A stretch of 64,000 nucleotides of DNA from Mycolicibacterium duvalii (GTDB lineage Bacteria; Actinomycetota; Actinomycetes; Mycobacteriales; Mycobacteriaceae), in the NCBI RefSeq assembly GCF_010726645.1, contig NZ_AP022563.1, positions 992,001-1,056,000 on the forward strand, written 5' to 3'. Positions 26,750 to 35,949 of this stretch are shown one piece after another. The stretch's first letter is position 1. Each line of letters opens with the position of its first letter. Made by a program: the position numbers and the translations under genes. A model generated the notes under the pieces. That model was not told where the DNA came from, did no database searches, and was given only the letters and a program-made list of their open reading frames with translations.

Positions 26750-28047
26750 GCGTGGCGCGGCCGCGCCGCGACCAGCACCGCGCCGCCGCCGAAGAGCACC
26801 ATCGCCAGCACCGGCAACCGGCCGCCGGGCGCGAACCCGTCGGCCGACAACAGCGCCAGCGCCAGTGCGCAGCACCCGGTGCCGGCATACAGCGCGGCTT
26901 CGCCGGCCACGGCCGGCAGCGGGACGGCGAAGGTGGGCAGCGGCCGGGCGAAGACCCGGCGCTGCCAGTACAACAGCGCCAGCAGGGCTGCCGTCACCAC
27001 CATCAGCACCAGCTCCCACTGCAACCGGGCCAGCCAGAACGCCCCGGTCCCGATCTCCGGCTGGGGGAGCAGACCCGCCGGGTACGCGACGAGCGTCACC
27101 ACGATCACCGGCAGCATGTGCCACAGGTATAGCGCCATCACGTTGTCGTTGGCCACGGCGATGAGCTTCGGCCACACGCCGCGCTCGAGCACCCGGTTCA
27201 ACGCGGGAACCAGCGCGAACAACACACCGATCTGCACCGCGGCCAGCGCCAGCAGCGCCACCGACGGCGGCGCGGAGTTCTCCACCCGCACCCCCGGCAC
27301 GCCGATCATCGCGACCGGGTACGGACCCCACGTCACCAGCAGCGGCAGCGCCACAGCGGCCACGGCAGCCATCGCGACCAGCACCCGTCGCCGCAGAAGC
27401 GCGCCGTGCCAGGCGATTCCGAGCTGGTAGATAGCCGCCCAGCAGAAGAAGTAGTTCACCACCCGCACCCCGGGGTGGTCGGTGCTGATGGCGACCACAT
27501 CGACGGCGACCAGGCATGCGGCCAGCACCGCCGGCACGGCGAGACCGAAACGGGCGTGGGCGGCCACCGCCACCGGCGTCAGCGCCACCACCATCAGATA
27601 GACGGCCAGGAACCACAGATGCATGGCCACCGCCCAGCCGCCGAGCGCGAGAACCGATCCGTCGATGCCGGCGGCCAGCAGTGCCGCCATCACCAGCACG
27701 ACGAACCCGGCGTAGACCGCGGTCGGCCCGAGTGTGCGCGCCACGCGCCGGCGCACCCAGTCCTGACGCGACTCCGGTCGGGCCGACGGGTTGCGGCCCC
27801 GGTTCGCCCAGGAGACCGCACTGGCGTAGCCGGCGACGGCGAAGAACACCGGGACCACCTGGAAACCCCAGGTGAGCCACTGCGTCCACGGCATGACGAC
27901 CAGTGGGTTGTCGCGGCCGAACGCGCCGTCGCGGTAGGTCATCACCGACAACAGCCAGTGCCCGATGACGACGAGCATGACTGCGGCGGATCGGAAGAGG
28001 TCGAGAGCGAGTTCGCGGGCCGGGGCCGAAGCTCTGGTGGTGTCCAT
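26728..28047 (-). CDS. Acyltransferase-3 family membrane protein
   Basis: An integral membrane O-acyltransferase-like protein of 439 residues with about ten or more hydrophobic helices. The N-terminal LALDLFRSAAVMLVVIGHWL carries the family histidine, and PVFFAVAGYASAVSW corresponds to the second family block. These enzymes acylate surface sugars, lipids or exopolysaccharides. The substrate cannot be read here. ATG at 28047 (TTG at 28050 is an alternative). The 3' end overlaps the convergent nitrate reductase by 22 bases. The tRNA-Leu lies 16 bases upstream of its start. Confidence 0.82.
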   Translation of the reverse strand: MDTTRASAPARELALDLFRSAAVMLVVIGHWLLSVMTYRDGAFGRDNPLVVMPWTQWLTWGFQVVPVFFAVAGYASAVSWANRGRNPSARPESRQDWVRRRVARTLGPTAVYAGFVVLVMAALLAAGIDGSVLALGGWAVAMHLWFLAVYLMVVALTPVAVAAHARFGLAVPAVLAACLVAVDVVAISTDHPGVRVVNYFFCWAAIYQLGIAWHGALLRRRVLVAMAAVAAVALPLLVTWGPYPVAMIGVPGVRVENSAPPSVALLALAAVQIGVLFALVPALNRVLERGVWPKLIAVANDNVMALYLWHMLPVIVVTLVAYPAGLLPQPEIGTGAFWLARLQWELVLMVVTAALLALLYWQRRVFARPLPTFAVPLPAVAGEAALYAGTGCCALALALLSADGFAPGGRLPVLAMVLFGGGAVLVAARPRHAQYTSRT

Positions 28048-28063
28048 CAAAGGCCATTCTGAG

Positions 28064-28149
28064 TGTCCGAGGGGGGACTTGAACCCCCACGCCCGTTAAT
28101 AGGGCACTAGCACCTCAAGCTAGCGCGTCTGCCATTCCGCCACTCGGAC
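28064..28149 (-). tRNA. tRNA-Leu (anticodon GAG)
   Basis: An 86-base tRNA reads on the minus strand. The acceptor arms GTCCGAG and CTCGGAC pair fully, with discriminator A at 28064. The D-arm region is TGGCGGAATGGCAGACGCG. The anticodon stem CTAGC/GCTAG closes the loop TTGAGGT, giving anticodon GAG for CUC. There is a long class II variable arm (TGCCCTATTAACGGGC), and a T arm GGGGGTTCAAGTCCCCC. CCA is not encoded. The class II shape is expected for leucine. Confidence 0.97.
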
Positions 28150-28257
28150 CTGCTGTGCGGCAGCTAAGGCTATCGGATCGGCCATCCCGGCACCAAACCC
28201 GAGGCCGGGTGCGCCGGAGCCGCGGGCCGGATGGCCGACAGTGGTAGGAAAGGGACT

Positions 28258-29592
28258 GTGACGCCCGCACCGACACCCAGCGACGAGGTCGTCGATCTCG
28301 TCAGCAACCTGATCCGCTTCGACACCTCCAACACCGGCGACCCCGCGACGACGATGGGCGAGGCCGAATGCGCGCGCTGGGTGGCGGACCAGCTGGCCGA
28401 GGTCGGCTACGAGTGCGAGTACGTCGAGGCCGGCGCGCCGGGGCGGGCCAACGTCTTCGCGCGGCTGCCGGGGGCGGACCCGTCGCGCGGAGCGCTGATG
28501 CTGCACGGCCACCTGGACGTGGTGCCCGCCGAGGCCGCCGACTGGAGCGTGCACCCGTTCTCCGGCGCCGTCGAGGACGGCTATGTGTGGGGGCGCGGCG
28601 CGGTCGACATGAAGGACATGGTCGGCATGATCATCGCGGTGGCCCGACACTTCAAGCGGTCGGGCATCGTGCCGCCGCGCGACCTGGTCTTCGCGTTCGT
28701 CTCCGACGAGGAAGCCGGGGGCAACTACGGCTGCCGGTGGCTGGTCGAGCACCGGCCCGACCTGTTCGCCGGGGTCACCGAAGCCGTGGGGGAGGTCGGC
28801 GGATTCTCGCTGACCGTGCCACGCCGTGACGGTGGCGAGCGTCGGCTCTACCTGATCGAGACCGCCGAGAAGGCGATGATGTGGATGCGGCTGAGCGCCC
28901 GCGGGCGCGCCGGGCACGGATCGATGGTGCACGACGACAACGCCGTGACCGCGGTCGCCGAGGCGGTCGCCAAGCTCGGGCGGCACCGCTTCCCGGTCGT
29001 GTTGACCGAATCGGTGGAACAGTTCCTGGCCGCGGTGTCCGAGGAAACCGGTTACGCGTTCGACCCGTCCTCGCCCGACCTCGACGGCACGGTGGCCAAG
29101 CTGGGGGGCATCGCGCGGATCGTCGGCGCGACGCTGCGGGACACCGCCAATCCCACGATGCTCAAGGCCGGCTACAAGGCCAACGTGATCCCGGGCACCG
29201 CGGAGGCCATCGTCGACTGCCGGGTGCTGCCGGGGCGGTTGGCGGCCTTCGAACGGGAGGTCGACGAGATCATCGGGCCCGACGTGATGCGCGAATGGGT
29301 CACCGACCTGCCGTCCTATGAGACGCCGTTCGACGGCGAGCTGCTGGAGGCGATGAACAACGCGATCCTGGCCGCCGATCCGCAGGCCCGCACCGTGCCC
29401 TACATGCTTTCCGGTGGCACCGATGCGAAACACTTCGCCCGCTTGGGAATTCGCTGCTTCGGCTTCGCGCCGCTGCGGCTGCCGCCCGACCTCGACTTCG
29501 CCGCGCTGTTCCACGGAGTCGACGAACGGGTACCCGTCGACGCGTTGAGGTTCGGCGCGGATGTGCTCGAACACTTCCTGCTGCACTGCTGA
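28258..29592 (+). CDS. M20-family metallopeptidase (Rv2141c-like)
   Basis: A zinc-dependent M20 (ArgE/DapE/CPG2) amidohydrolase of 444 residues. Metal-site segments are LMLHGHLDVVP, GRGAVDMKDMVGM, SDEEAGGNYG (general base Glu) and the C-terminal LFHGVDERVPVDAL. The dimerisation domain contains ARGRAGHGSMVHDDNAV. Substrate unknown: a dipeptide or acyl amino acid is likely. GTG at 28258 gives the N-terminus I expect for the M. tuberculosis protein. An in-frame ATG at 28231 would add nine residues. Confidence 0.88.
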   Translation: MTPAPTPSDEVVDLVSNLIRFDTSNTGDPATTMGEAECARWVADQLAEVGYECEYVEAGAPGRANVFARLPGADPSRGALMLHGHLDVVPAEAADWSVHPFSGAVEDGYVWGRGAVDMKDMVGMIIAVARHFKRSGIVPPRDLVFAFVSDEEAGGNYGCRWLVEHRPDLFAGVTEAVGEVGGFSLTVPRRDGGERRLYLIETAEKAMMWMRLSARGRAGHGSMVHDDNAVTAVAEAVAKLGRHRFPVVLTESVEQFLAAVSEETGYAFDPSSPDLDGTVAKLGGIARIVGATLRDTANPTMLKAGYKANVIPGTAEAIVDCRVLPGRLAAFEREVDEIIGPDVMREWVTDLPSYETPFDGELLEAMNNAILAADPQARTVPYMLSGGTDAKHFARLGIRCFGFAPLRLPPDLDFAALFHGVDERVPVDALRFGADVLEHFLLHC

Positions 29593-29625
29593 TCAACCGC
29601 ATTCGAGAGAAAGGTATGGCCCGCT

Positions 29626-30162
29626 GTGTCATTTCCCTACAACCCCTACGACTTCCTGCCTGAACTGCCCACCTTCACGGTGACCTCGCAGTCCTTCACC
29701 GACGGCGGACCGTTGGCCAACGATCAGGTCAGCGGCATCATGGGCGCCGGCGGGTCCGATGTGTCACCGCAGTTGAGCTGGTCGGGATTCCCCGAGCAGA
29801 CCCGCAGCTTCGCCGTCACCGTGTTCGACCCCGATGCGCCGACGGCGTCGGGGTTCTGGCACTGGGCGGTGTTCAACCTGCCCGCGACGGTCACCGAGCT
29901 GCCCGCCGGAGTCGGCGACGGCAGTGCGAGCGGCTTTCCCGGTGATGCGGTCACGTTGGCCAACGACGCCGGTCTGAAGCGCTACATCGGTGCCGCGCCG
30001 CCGCCCGGGCACGGGCCGCACCGCTACATCGTCGCCGTGCACGCGGTCGGGGTGGAGAAGCTCGACGTGCCCGCCGACGCCACTCCGGCCTACCTCGGCT
30101 TCAACCTGTTCAACCAGGCCATCGCCCGGGCCCTGATCCATGGCACCTACGAGCAGAAGTAG
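29626..30162 (+). CDS. YbhB/YbcL-family (PEBP/RKIP-like) protein, TB18.6/Rv2140c-like
   Basis: A 178-residue phosphatidylethanolamine-binding-protein-like fold of the bacterial YbhB type. Marks are [22 protein letters not shown], the anion-binding [23 protein letters not shown]-equivalent [17 protein letters not shown], and [11 protein letters not shown]. No signal peptide. The M. tuberculosis relative Rv2140c is known as TB18.6. Its ligand is uncertain. GTG start, 33 bases after the M20 gene. Confidence 0.92.
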   Translation: MSFPYNPYDFLPELPTFTVTSQSFTDGGPLANDQVSGIMGAGGSDVSPQLSWSGFPEQTRSFAVTVFDPDAPTASGFWHWAVFNLPATVTELPAGVGDGSASGFPGDAVTLANDAGLKRYIGAAPPPGHGPHRYIVAVHAVGVEKLDVPADATPAYLGFNLFNQAIARALIHGTYEQK

Positions 30163-30166
30163 CTCT

Positions 30167-31228
30167 TCAGCGTGCCGCTGAGCCGACCGCGTCGGTGAGG
30201 CTGGGGAAGCCGCCCTCGTGCAGGCGGCGGGCGATGCCGGCGTGGATGGTGCTGGCCCACAGCCCGCCGCCGTACACGAACCCGGTGTAGCCCTGCAGCA
30301 GCGTCGCGCCGGCGGTGATGCGTTCCCACGCCTGCTCCGCGGTCTCGATCCCGCCGACGCTGATCAGCACCAGGCGGTCGCCGACCCGCTGATAGAGCGC
30401 GCGCAGCACCTCCAGGGCGCGGTGCGCCACCGGTGGCCCCGACACCCCGCCGGGACCCAGCGCGTCGACGCCGGCGGTGTGCAGACCTGCTCTCGACACC
30501 GTCGTGTTGGTCGCCACGATCCCGGCGAGCCCGAGTTCGACCGCCAGGTCGGCGATCGCGGCGATGTCGTCATCGGCCAGATCCGGCGCGATCTTGACCA
30601 GCACCGGCGTCGAGGTCTCGCGCAGTACCGCGGTGAGGATCGGGTGCAGCGACTCGACCGATTGCAGGTCGCGCAGCCCCGGCGTGTTGGGTGAGCTGAC
30701 GTTGACCACCAGGTAGGCGGCCAACGGTCCGAGCAGCCGGGCGCTCTCGGCGTAGTCATCGGCGGCCTGATCGGCCGGCGTCGCCTTGCTCTTGCCGATG
30801 TTGACCCCGATCGGCACGTCGGCGACGTGGCGTCGCAGCTGCGCGGCCAGTGCCGCGGCGCCGTGGTTGTTGAAGCCCATCCGGTTGAGCAGGGCGCGGT
30901 CGGCGGGCAACCGGAACAGCCGCGGGGCCGGGTTGCCGGGCTGCGGCCGTGCGGTCACGGTGCCGACTTCGGCGTAACCGAATCCCAGTGCACCCCAGGT
31001 GCGTATCCCCAGGCCGTCCTTATCGAAGCCGGCCGCCAGCCCCAGCGGCCCGGGAAACCGTACTCCGAACACCGTGCTGGCCAGTGCCGGGTCGTGTGGA
31101 GAAAGGCGGCGCCGCAGCATGTTTCGAGTTGCCTCGGTGGCCGTGGCGGCGCGTAGGCCGGCGAACACCGCGGTGTGGATCCGTTCCGGATCGACGAGGA
31201 ACAGGCCCCGCCGCAACACCCCGTACAT
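30167..31228 (-). CDS. pyrD: Dihydroorotate dehydrogenase (quinone), class 2
   Basis: PyrD oxidises dihydroorotate to orotate in pyrimidine synthesis, passing electrons from FMN to menaquinone at the membrane. In the 353-residue product, the class 2 N-terminal helix is followed by [11 protein letters not shown], the catalytic serine block [30 protein letters not shown], and the FMN phosphate loop [29 protein letters not shown] at 31228 overlaps the stop of the upstream DUF5703 gene by one base. It converges on the PEBP gene with a 4-base gap. Confidence 0.96.
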   Translation of the reverse strand: MYGVLRRGLFLVDPERIHTAVFAGLRAATATEATRNMLRRRLSPHDPALASTVFGVRFPGPLGLAAGFDKDGLGIRTWGALGFGYAEVGTVTARPQPGNPAPRLFRLPADRALLNRMGFNNHGAAALAAQLRRHVADVPIGVNIGKSKATPADQAADDYAESARLLGPLAAYLVVNVSSPNTPGLRDLQSVESLHPILTAVLRETSTPVLVKIAPDLADDDIAAIADLAVELGLAGIVATNTTVSRAGLHTAGVDALGPGGVSGPPVAHRALEVLRALYQRVGDRLVLISVGGIETAEQAWERITAGATLLQGYTGFVYGGGLWASTIHAGIARRLHEGGFPSLTDAVGSAAR

Positions 31229-31488
31229 CAGAGGCCGGGCTGGTCGGGGCCCGGCGTGGTGTCGGCGCGCTTCTTGCGCCGCAACAACACCCGCCGACTG
31301 CCGTCGGTGTACAACCTCACCCGGGTCAGTTCCCAACCCCGGTACTCCGCCTCGATCGACAACCGCACCGACGCGCTGACCCGGGTCACGTCCGGGGGCA
31401 GCCGCAGCGGAATCCACTCGTACTCACCGGAGTCCTCGGCCACTGCCTGATGCCAGGCCGCCGGCATCGGTCCTCGTGCGGAACTCAT
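31228..31488 (-). CDS. DUF5703 family small protein
   Basis: An 86-residue mycobacterial protein of unknown function, with a conserved core [20 protein letters not shown] followed by [19 protein letters not shown] and a basic C-terminus RRKKRAD. No membrane segment or signal. It is coupled on both sides: its ATG overlaps the lppL stop (bases 31485-31488) and its stop touches the pyrD ATG. The three genes therefore form one minus-strand operon. Confidence 0.8.
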   Translation of the reverse strand: MSSARGPMPAAWHQAVAEDSGEYEWIPLRLPPDVTRVSASVRLSIEAEYRGWELTRVRLYTDGSRRVLLRRKKRADTTPGPDQPGL

Positions 31489-32525
31489 TGCGCCCCTTCC
31501 GCCGACCTGATGACCTGCACACCGTCCCCCGCGGCGGAGACCACGTACAGGGTCCCCGACGCGTCGTCGAAGGCCAGTGAGTTGGGTTGCCGCACGGTCG
31601 GATAACGCACCTTCTCGACGGGGATTCCGGTTGCCAGATCGTAACCAACGACGGTGTTGGTCGCCGTCTGGGCTACCCAGGCCCAGCCGTCGGCCGAGGT
31701 GGCCAACCCGTACGGGGCGCCGGCTACCGGGTAGCGCTGCCGCAAGATCAGCGGGTCGACGCCGTAGACCAGCAGCTCACCGCCGCGGGTGTCGGCAACC
31801 GCCACCCAGCCGGCGGCGTCGGCGACCATCGTGGTCGCACCGTCGCCGGCGCGCAGCGACTGCTGCCTGGCGGAACCGTCCTGGCTCAGCGTCGTCACCG
31901 ATGTCTGCCCGCGGTCCAGCACGACCGCGGTGTCGCCCCGGGTGACGATGGCATCCACCCGCGCGAAGACCGTGACCTCGGCGCCGACCGTGGTCTCGTC
32001 AGCCAGCGTGAGCACCGCGCCGTCGGCGCTGCCCAACACCAGCCGGCCGTCCCCGCGGCGCGCGATCGCGGTGAACTCGGTGTCCCGACGATCCGCGACG
32101 TCGAAACGCCTCACGGCCCGGTCGGCCAGGTCGACGCGGTAGTAGCCGCCGCGCGCGGCGAGGAAGACCACGCCGTCGTGACCGGTCATCGCCGTGGCCG
32201 CGGCGTCGACCGGCACCGTCGCGGGCTGATCGTCCGATCCCAGGATCGTCACCGCGGACCTTCCGTCGGCGGCCGACAACACCACCAGTGACCCGGTCGC
32301 CCCGTCGAATGTGGCGGCCTGCACCGTCCCGCCCGACGCGGTCAGCGGAATCACGTCCCCGGGCGGCGCAGCCGATGCCGGCGGGGAGTCCGCCGCCTGC
32401 GCCGGCGTGATGGTCGGCGGCGGCGCCTCAATCGGGTTGGACGAGCATGCGGCCAGCACTGCGACGGCCGACGCGGCCGCGCCGACACGCGCGAGCAACT
32501 GCTTGAGGTTTGAACGGCGGGCCAA
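31485..32525 (-). CDS. lppL: Lipoprotein LppL, beta-propeller-like
   Basis: A 346-residue exported lipoprotein. The signal peptide ends in the lipobox VLAAC with the lipidated cysteine at C27. The mature part is rich in repeated strands of about 40 residues such as GWAWVAQTATNTVVGYDLATG and NSLAFDDASGTLYVVSAAGDG, suggesting a YncE/SMP-30-like beta propeller. It sits upstream of pyrD as LppL (Rv2138) does in M. tuberculosis. TTG start, with GGAAG about 7 bases upstream. Role in the envelope unknown. Confidence 0.87.
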   Translation of the reverse strand: MARRSNLKQLLARVGAAASAVAVLAACSSNPIEAPPPTITPAQAADSPPASAAPPGDVIPLTASGGTVQAATFDGATGSLVVLSAADGRSAVTILGSDDQPATVPVDAAATAMTGHDGVVFLAARGGYYRVDLADRAVRRFDVADRRDTEFTAIARRGDGRLVLGSADGAVLTLADETTVGAEVTVFARVDAIVTRGDTAVVLDRGQTSVTTLSQDGSARQQSLRAGDGATTMVADAAGWVAVADTRGGELLVYGVDPLILRQRYPVAGAPYGLATSADGWAWVAQTATNTVVGYDLATGIPVEKVRYPTVRQPNSLAFDDASGTLYVVSAAGDGVQVIRSAEGAQ

Positions 32526-32634
32526 TGGGTACTTCCGGTCGACATCGTGGGCAGAGCTGATCGGAGGGTCAGTCTATGCAAGGTCGTGACCGGAACCGGG
32601 CCGGTGCCGCGCCGACGCGGGGTGCCCGCGACGG

Positions 32635-32640
32635 TATCGT
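32635..32640 (+). promoter_or_regulatory. -10 box TATCGT for a leaderless transcript
   Basis: TATCGT (TANNNT) places the predicted start of transcription at the ATG at 32648. There is no purine-rich RBS before that ATG, which supports leaderless expression. Confidence 0.45.
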
Positions 32641-32647
32641 GGCCCTC

Positions 32648-32947
32648 ATGACCCTCGCTCGGGACGATGACACCCCCGGTCAGGAGTTCAAAGTCGAGGA
32701 CATCACGACCGGGCTGCACGCCAGTGGTTTCGGCCAGGCCGGGGACGGCCGCGCCTTTTCCTTCCACGTCGAACACCACGAGCTGATCGTCGAGCTCTAC
32801 CGACCGCGTCTGCGCACGCTGGTCCCCGACAGCGACGACGTCGTCGCTGTGGCAACACGCAAGATCACCGACATCGATTTCACCGACGAGCGCAGCCTGG
32901 TCGCCGCCGTGCGCGACGCGGTCGCCGAGGCGCAGGGCGGTACCTGA
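32648..32947 (+). CDS. Conserved mycobacterial hypothetical protein (possibly Rv2137c-like)
   Basis: Unknown function. The 99-residue acidic protein begins MTLARDDDTPGQEFKVEDIT and has a likely small alpha/beta fold (FSFHVEHHELIVELYRPRL, DVVAVATRKITDIDFTDERSL). Placement between lppL and uppP is as in M. tuberculosis. The frame extends upstream to 32576, but the -10 box position favours ATG at 32648. No signal peptide or membrane segment. Confidence 0.78.
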   Translation: MTLARDDDTPGQEFKVEDITTGLHASGFGQAGDGRAFSFHVEHHELIVELYRPRLRTLVPDSDDVVAVATRKITDIDFTDERSLVAAVRDAVAEAQGGT

Positions 32948-32971
32948 CACGCTGCGCTGAGCCCCTCACGG

Positions 32972-32977
32972 TACGGT
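32972..32977 (+). promoter_or_regulatory. -10 box TACGGT for leaderless uppP
   Basis: TACGGT followed by seven bases to the GTG at 32985, the same geometry as before pgeF. No Shine-Dalgarno sequence is seen between the box and the start codon. Confidence 0.5.
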
Positions 32978-32984
32978 CGTCGTC

Positions 32985-33833
32985 GTGACCGAGCTGCCTG
33001 CGATGTCGTGGCTGCAGGTGGTCGTTCTCTCGGTGTTGCAGGGGCTCACCGAATTCCTGCCGGTGTCGTCCTCGGGCCATCTGGCGATCGCCTCGCGGGT
33101 CTTCTTCGACGGCGACGCCGGAGCGTCGTTCACCGCGGTCAGCCAGCTCGGCACCGAGGCCGCGGTGCTGCTGTACTTCGCTCGCGACATCGGCCGCATC
33201 GTCACCGCGTGGTTCGCCGGAATGTTCGACGCCGCGCGCCGCAACGCCGACTACTGGCTGGGTTGGTGGGTCATCATCGGCACCATCCCGATCAGCGTGA
33301 TCGGGTTGCTGTTCAAGGACACGATCCGCACCGGCGCGCGCAACCTGTGGTTGGTCGCGACCGCGCTGATCGTGTTCTCGCTGGTGATTGCCGCCGCCGA
33401 GTACCTCGGCCGGCAGACCCGCCGGGTCGAGCAGCTGACCTGGAAGGACGCCGTCCTGGTCGGCTTGGCGCAGTGCCTGGCGCTGCTGCCGGGCGTGTCC
33501 CGCTCGGGCGCCACCATCAGTGCCGGTTTGTTCCTGGGCCTCAACCGGGAGGTGGCCGCGCGATTCGGATTCCTGCTGGCCATTCCCGCGGTGTTCGCCT
33601 CGGGGCTGTTCTCGCTGCCCGACGCGTTCGCCCCGGTCGGCGAGGGGATGAGCGCGACCGGGCCGCAACTGCTGGTGTCCACGCTGATCGCCTTCGTCGT
33701 CGGATTCGCCGCGGTGGCCTGGTTCCTACGGTTCCTGGTCCGGCACAGCATGTACTGGTTCGTCGGTTACCGCATCATTCTCGGTGTGGTGGTACTGATC
33801 CTGCTCGGCGCCGGGGTGGTGGCCCCGATATGA
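32985..33833 (+). CDS. uppP: Undecaprenyl/decaprenyl-diphosphatase UppP (BacA)
   Basis: UppP dephosphorylates polyprenyl diphosphate so the lipid carrier can be reused in cell wall synthesis. This 282-residue membrane protein has about seven to eight helices. It has the catalytic motifs [19 protein letters not shown] near the N-terminus and [19 protein letters not shown] in the middle. GTG start with a likely leaderless mRNA. The stop overlaps the next ATG by 4 bases, so the phosphatase gene downstream is coupled. Confidence 0.96.
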   Translation: MTELPAMSWLQVVVLSVLQGLTEFLPVSSSGHLAIASRVFFDGDAGASFTAVSQLGTEAAVLLYFARDIGRIVTAWFAGMFDAARRNADYWLGWWVIIGTIPISVIGLLFKDTIRTGARNLWLVATALIVFSLVIAAAEYLGRQTRRVEQLTWKDAVLVGLAQCLALLPGVSRSGATISAGLFLGLNREVAARFGFLLAIPAVFASGLFSLPDAFAPVGEGMSATGPQLLVSTLIAFVVGFAAVAWFLRFLVRHSMYWFVGYRIILGVVVLILLGAGVVAPI

Positions 33834-34510
33834 CCGTGCTGCTGGTGCGGCACGGCCGCTCCACCTCCAACACCGCGCACACCCTGGCCGGTCGGTCGGC
33901 CGGGGTCGACCTCGACGACCGCGGCCGCGAGCAGGCCGACGCGCTGGTCGAGCGGATCGGTACGTTGCCGATCCGAGCGATCGTGCGCTCGCCGCTGCTC
34001 CGCTGCGAGCGCACGGTGGCGCCGCTGGCCACCGCGCTGCAGCTGGAACCCGTCGTCGACGAACGGATCAGCGAGGTCGACTACGGGGCGTGGACCGGCC
34101 GCAAGCTTGGCGAGCTGGTCAAGGAGCCGCTATGGGCGGTGGTGCAGCAGCAGCCGAGCGCCGCGGTGTTCCCCGACGGCGAGGGCCTGGCCGCGGTGCA
34201 GGCGCGCGCGGTGGCCGCAGTGCGTGAGCACGACCGCAGGCTGGCCGACGAGCACGGTGGTGACGCGCTGTGGATCGCCTGCACCCACGGCGACGTGATC
34301 AAAGCGGTGCTGGCCGATGCGCTGGGCACCCACCTCGACAGTTTTCAGCGCATCAATGCCGACCCGGCCTCGGTCAGCGTCATCCGGTACACCGCGCTGC
34401 GGCCGTTCGTCATCCATGTCAACCACACCGGCCCGGCGCTGAACTCGGCGCTGGTGGCACCGGAAAAAGTCCCTCCCGGCGACGCCGTCGTCGGGGGGTC
34501 GACGGATTAA
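33830..34510 (+). CDS. Histidine phosphatase family protein (Rv2135c-like)
   Basis: A 226-residue branch 1 histidine phosphatase. The catalytic RHG is in [16 protein letters not shown], with the second active-site block [15 protein letters not shown], the acid/base region [11 protein letters not shown], and the distal catalytic histidine in [13 protein letters not shown]. Such mycobacterial proteins show acid phosphatase activity. The natural substrate is not known. Start ATG at 33830 (ATGA overlap with uppP). A longer frame from 33008 is only the shifted reading of uppP. Confidence 0.88.
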   Translation: MTVLLVRHGRSTSNTAHTLAGRSAGVDLDDRGREQADALVERIGTLPIRAIVRSPLLRCERTVAPLATALQLEPVVDERISEVDYGAWTGRKLGELVKEPLWAVVQQQPSAAVFPDGEGLAAVQARAVAAVREHDRRLADEHGGDALWIACTHGDVIKAVLADALGTHLDSFQRINADPASVSVIRYTALRPFVIHVNHTGPALNSALVAPEKVPPGDAVVGGSTD

Positions 34511-34515
34511 CCCGG

Positions 34516-34521
34516 TATTTT
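34516..34521 (+). promoter_or_regulatory. -10 box TATTTT before DUF3090 gene
   Basis: TATTTT lies 9 bases before the ATG at 34531 with no RBS between, so a leaderless or near-leaderless start is likely. Confidence 0.4.
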
Positions 34522-34530
34522 GGAACTGCC

Positions 34531-35118
34531 ATGGCCCGCGCAATCCACGTCTTCCGCACACCCGACCGTTTCGTGGCCGGCACCGTCGGTGAGCCGGGAA
34601 ACCGCACCTTCTATCTACAAGCCGTGCACGACAAGCGGGTGGTGTCGGTGATCTTGGAGAAGCAGCAGGTCGCCGTGCTCGCCGAGCGCATCGACGCGCT
34701 GCTGCTCGAGATCAACCGCCGCTTCGGCACGCCCATCCCGCCGGAGACCGGTGAGGTCGAGGATCTGTCCCCGCTGATCACCCCGGTCGATGCGGAGTTC
34801 CGGGTCGGCACCATGGGGTTGGGCTGGGACTCCGAGGCGCAGACCGTGGTCGTCGAACTGCTCGCGGTCTCCGACAGCGAATTCGATGCCTCGGTGGTCC
34901 TCGACGACGCCGAGGAGGGCCCCGACGCGGTGCGCGTCTTCCTCACCCCGGAGTCGGCCCGCCAGTTCGCGACCCGCTCGAACCGGGTCATCTCGGCCGG
35001 ACGACCGCCCTGCCCGCTGTGCGACGAGCCGCTGGACCCCGAGGGCCACATCTGTGTCCGCACCAACGGCTACCGACGGGGCGCGCTCGGTGGCGCCGAC
35101 GATGACGACCTTGCCTGA
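34531..35118 (+). CDS. DUF3090 family protein (Rv2134c-like)
   Basis: A 195-residue actinobacterial protein of unknown function. It has the DUF3090 pattern IHVFRTPDRFVAGTVGEPGN, VVSVILEKQQVAVLAERIDALL, and a C-terminal zinc-finger-like PPCPLCDEPLDPEGHICVR with Cys and His spaced as C-x2-C-x8-H-x-C. The gene overlaps the next by 17 bases. The pair DUF3090 plus SCO1664-like is conserved in actinobacteria, suggesting joint work. Confidence 0.88.
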   Translation: MARAIHVFRTPDRFVAGTVGEPGNRTFYLQAVHDKRVVSVILEKQQVAVLAERIDALLLEINRRFGTPIPPETGEVEDLSPLITPVDAEFRVGTMGLGWDSEAQTVVVELLAVSDSEFDASVVLDDAEEGPDAVRVFLTPESARQFATRSNRVISAGRPPCPLCDEPLDPEGHICVRTNGYRRGALGGADDDDLA

Positions 35119-35932
35119 GCCGGGCACCGACGACGGCCAGGTGCTGCGGTGCGGCGAGCTGACCGTGATCGGCCGGATCCGGTCGGCCAGCAATGCGACG
35201 TTCCTGTGCGAGGCGGCGCTGGGCGGCCGCAGCGTGCACTGTGTCTACAAGCCCGTCGCAGGGGAGGCGCCGCTGTGGGACTTCCCCGACGGCACCCTGG
35301 CCGGGCGGGAGCGCGCCGCCTATCTGGTCTCGGCCGCATTGCGCTGGAATGTAGTGCCCTACACCATTATTCGTGATGGCCCGGCCGGCCCGGGCATGCT
35401 GCAGCGCTGGGTGGACCAGCCGGCCGACACCGAGGAGACCGCCGACGACACCTCCGGTCCGGACCTGGTGGATCTGCTGCCGGCCGGCTCGGTGCCGGCC
35501 GGGTTCCTGCCGGTGTTGCAGGCCTACGACTATGCCGGCGACGAGGTCACGCTCGTGCACGCCGACGACGACCGGCTGCGCCGGCTGGCGGTGTTCGACG
35601 TGGTGATCAACAACGCCGACCGTAAGGGCGGCCACGTGCTGTGCGGCGTCGACGGCAACGTCTACGGCGTCGACCATGGGGTCACGCTGCACGTCGAGGA
35701 CAAGCTGCGCACCGTGCTGTGGGGCTGGGCCGGTAAGCCTGTCGACGATGCCGTGCTGGCCGATGTCGAGCGGCTGGACGACGAGCTCGGCGGCGCCCTC
35801 GGCGCCGAGCTGTGCGAACACATCACCGCGCGCGAGGTCGCCGCGCTGCGGGCCAGAGTCGTTGGCCTGCTGCGCAACCCGGTGATGCCCACGCCGGACC
35901 GGCGGCGGCCGATACCGTGGCCCGCGTTCTGA
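35102..35932 (+). CDS. SCO1664-like protein with kinase-like fold (Rv2133c-like)
   Basis: A 276-residue protein of the SCO1664 family, distantly resembling the phosphatidylinositol 3/4-kinase/HipA fold. HCVYKPVAGEAPLWDFPDGTLAGRE recalls the ATP-lysine region and VFDVVINNADRKGGHVLC plus GVDHGVTLH recall catalytic and metal loops (NNADRK, DHG). Substrate and partner are unknown. ATG at 35102 overlaps the DUF3090 gene. The frame is open upstream to 34790, but that extension is the shadow of DUF3090. Confidence 0.82.
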   Translation: MTTLPEPGTDDGQVLRCGELTVIGRIRSASNATFLCEAALGGRSVHCVYKPVAGEAPLWDFPDGTLAGRERAAYLVSAALRWNVVPYTIIRDGPAGPGMLQRWVDQPADTEETADDTSGPDLVDLLPAGSVPAGFLPVLQAYDYAGDEVTLVHADDDRLRRLAVFDVVINNADRKGGHVLCGVDGNVYGVDHGVTLHVEDKLRTVLWGWAGKPVDDAVLADVERLDDELGGALGAELCEHITAREVAALRARVVGLLRNPVMPTPDRRRPIPWPAF

Positions 35933-35949
35933 CGTGATCTACTTTCCCG

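Noticed and set aside
25769..28090. 773-codon minus-strand frame spanning the acyltransferase and nitrate reductase end
   Set aside because: The true acyltransferase lies in another minus frame with clear membrane helices. This frame lacks motifs.
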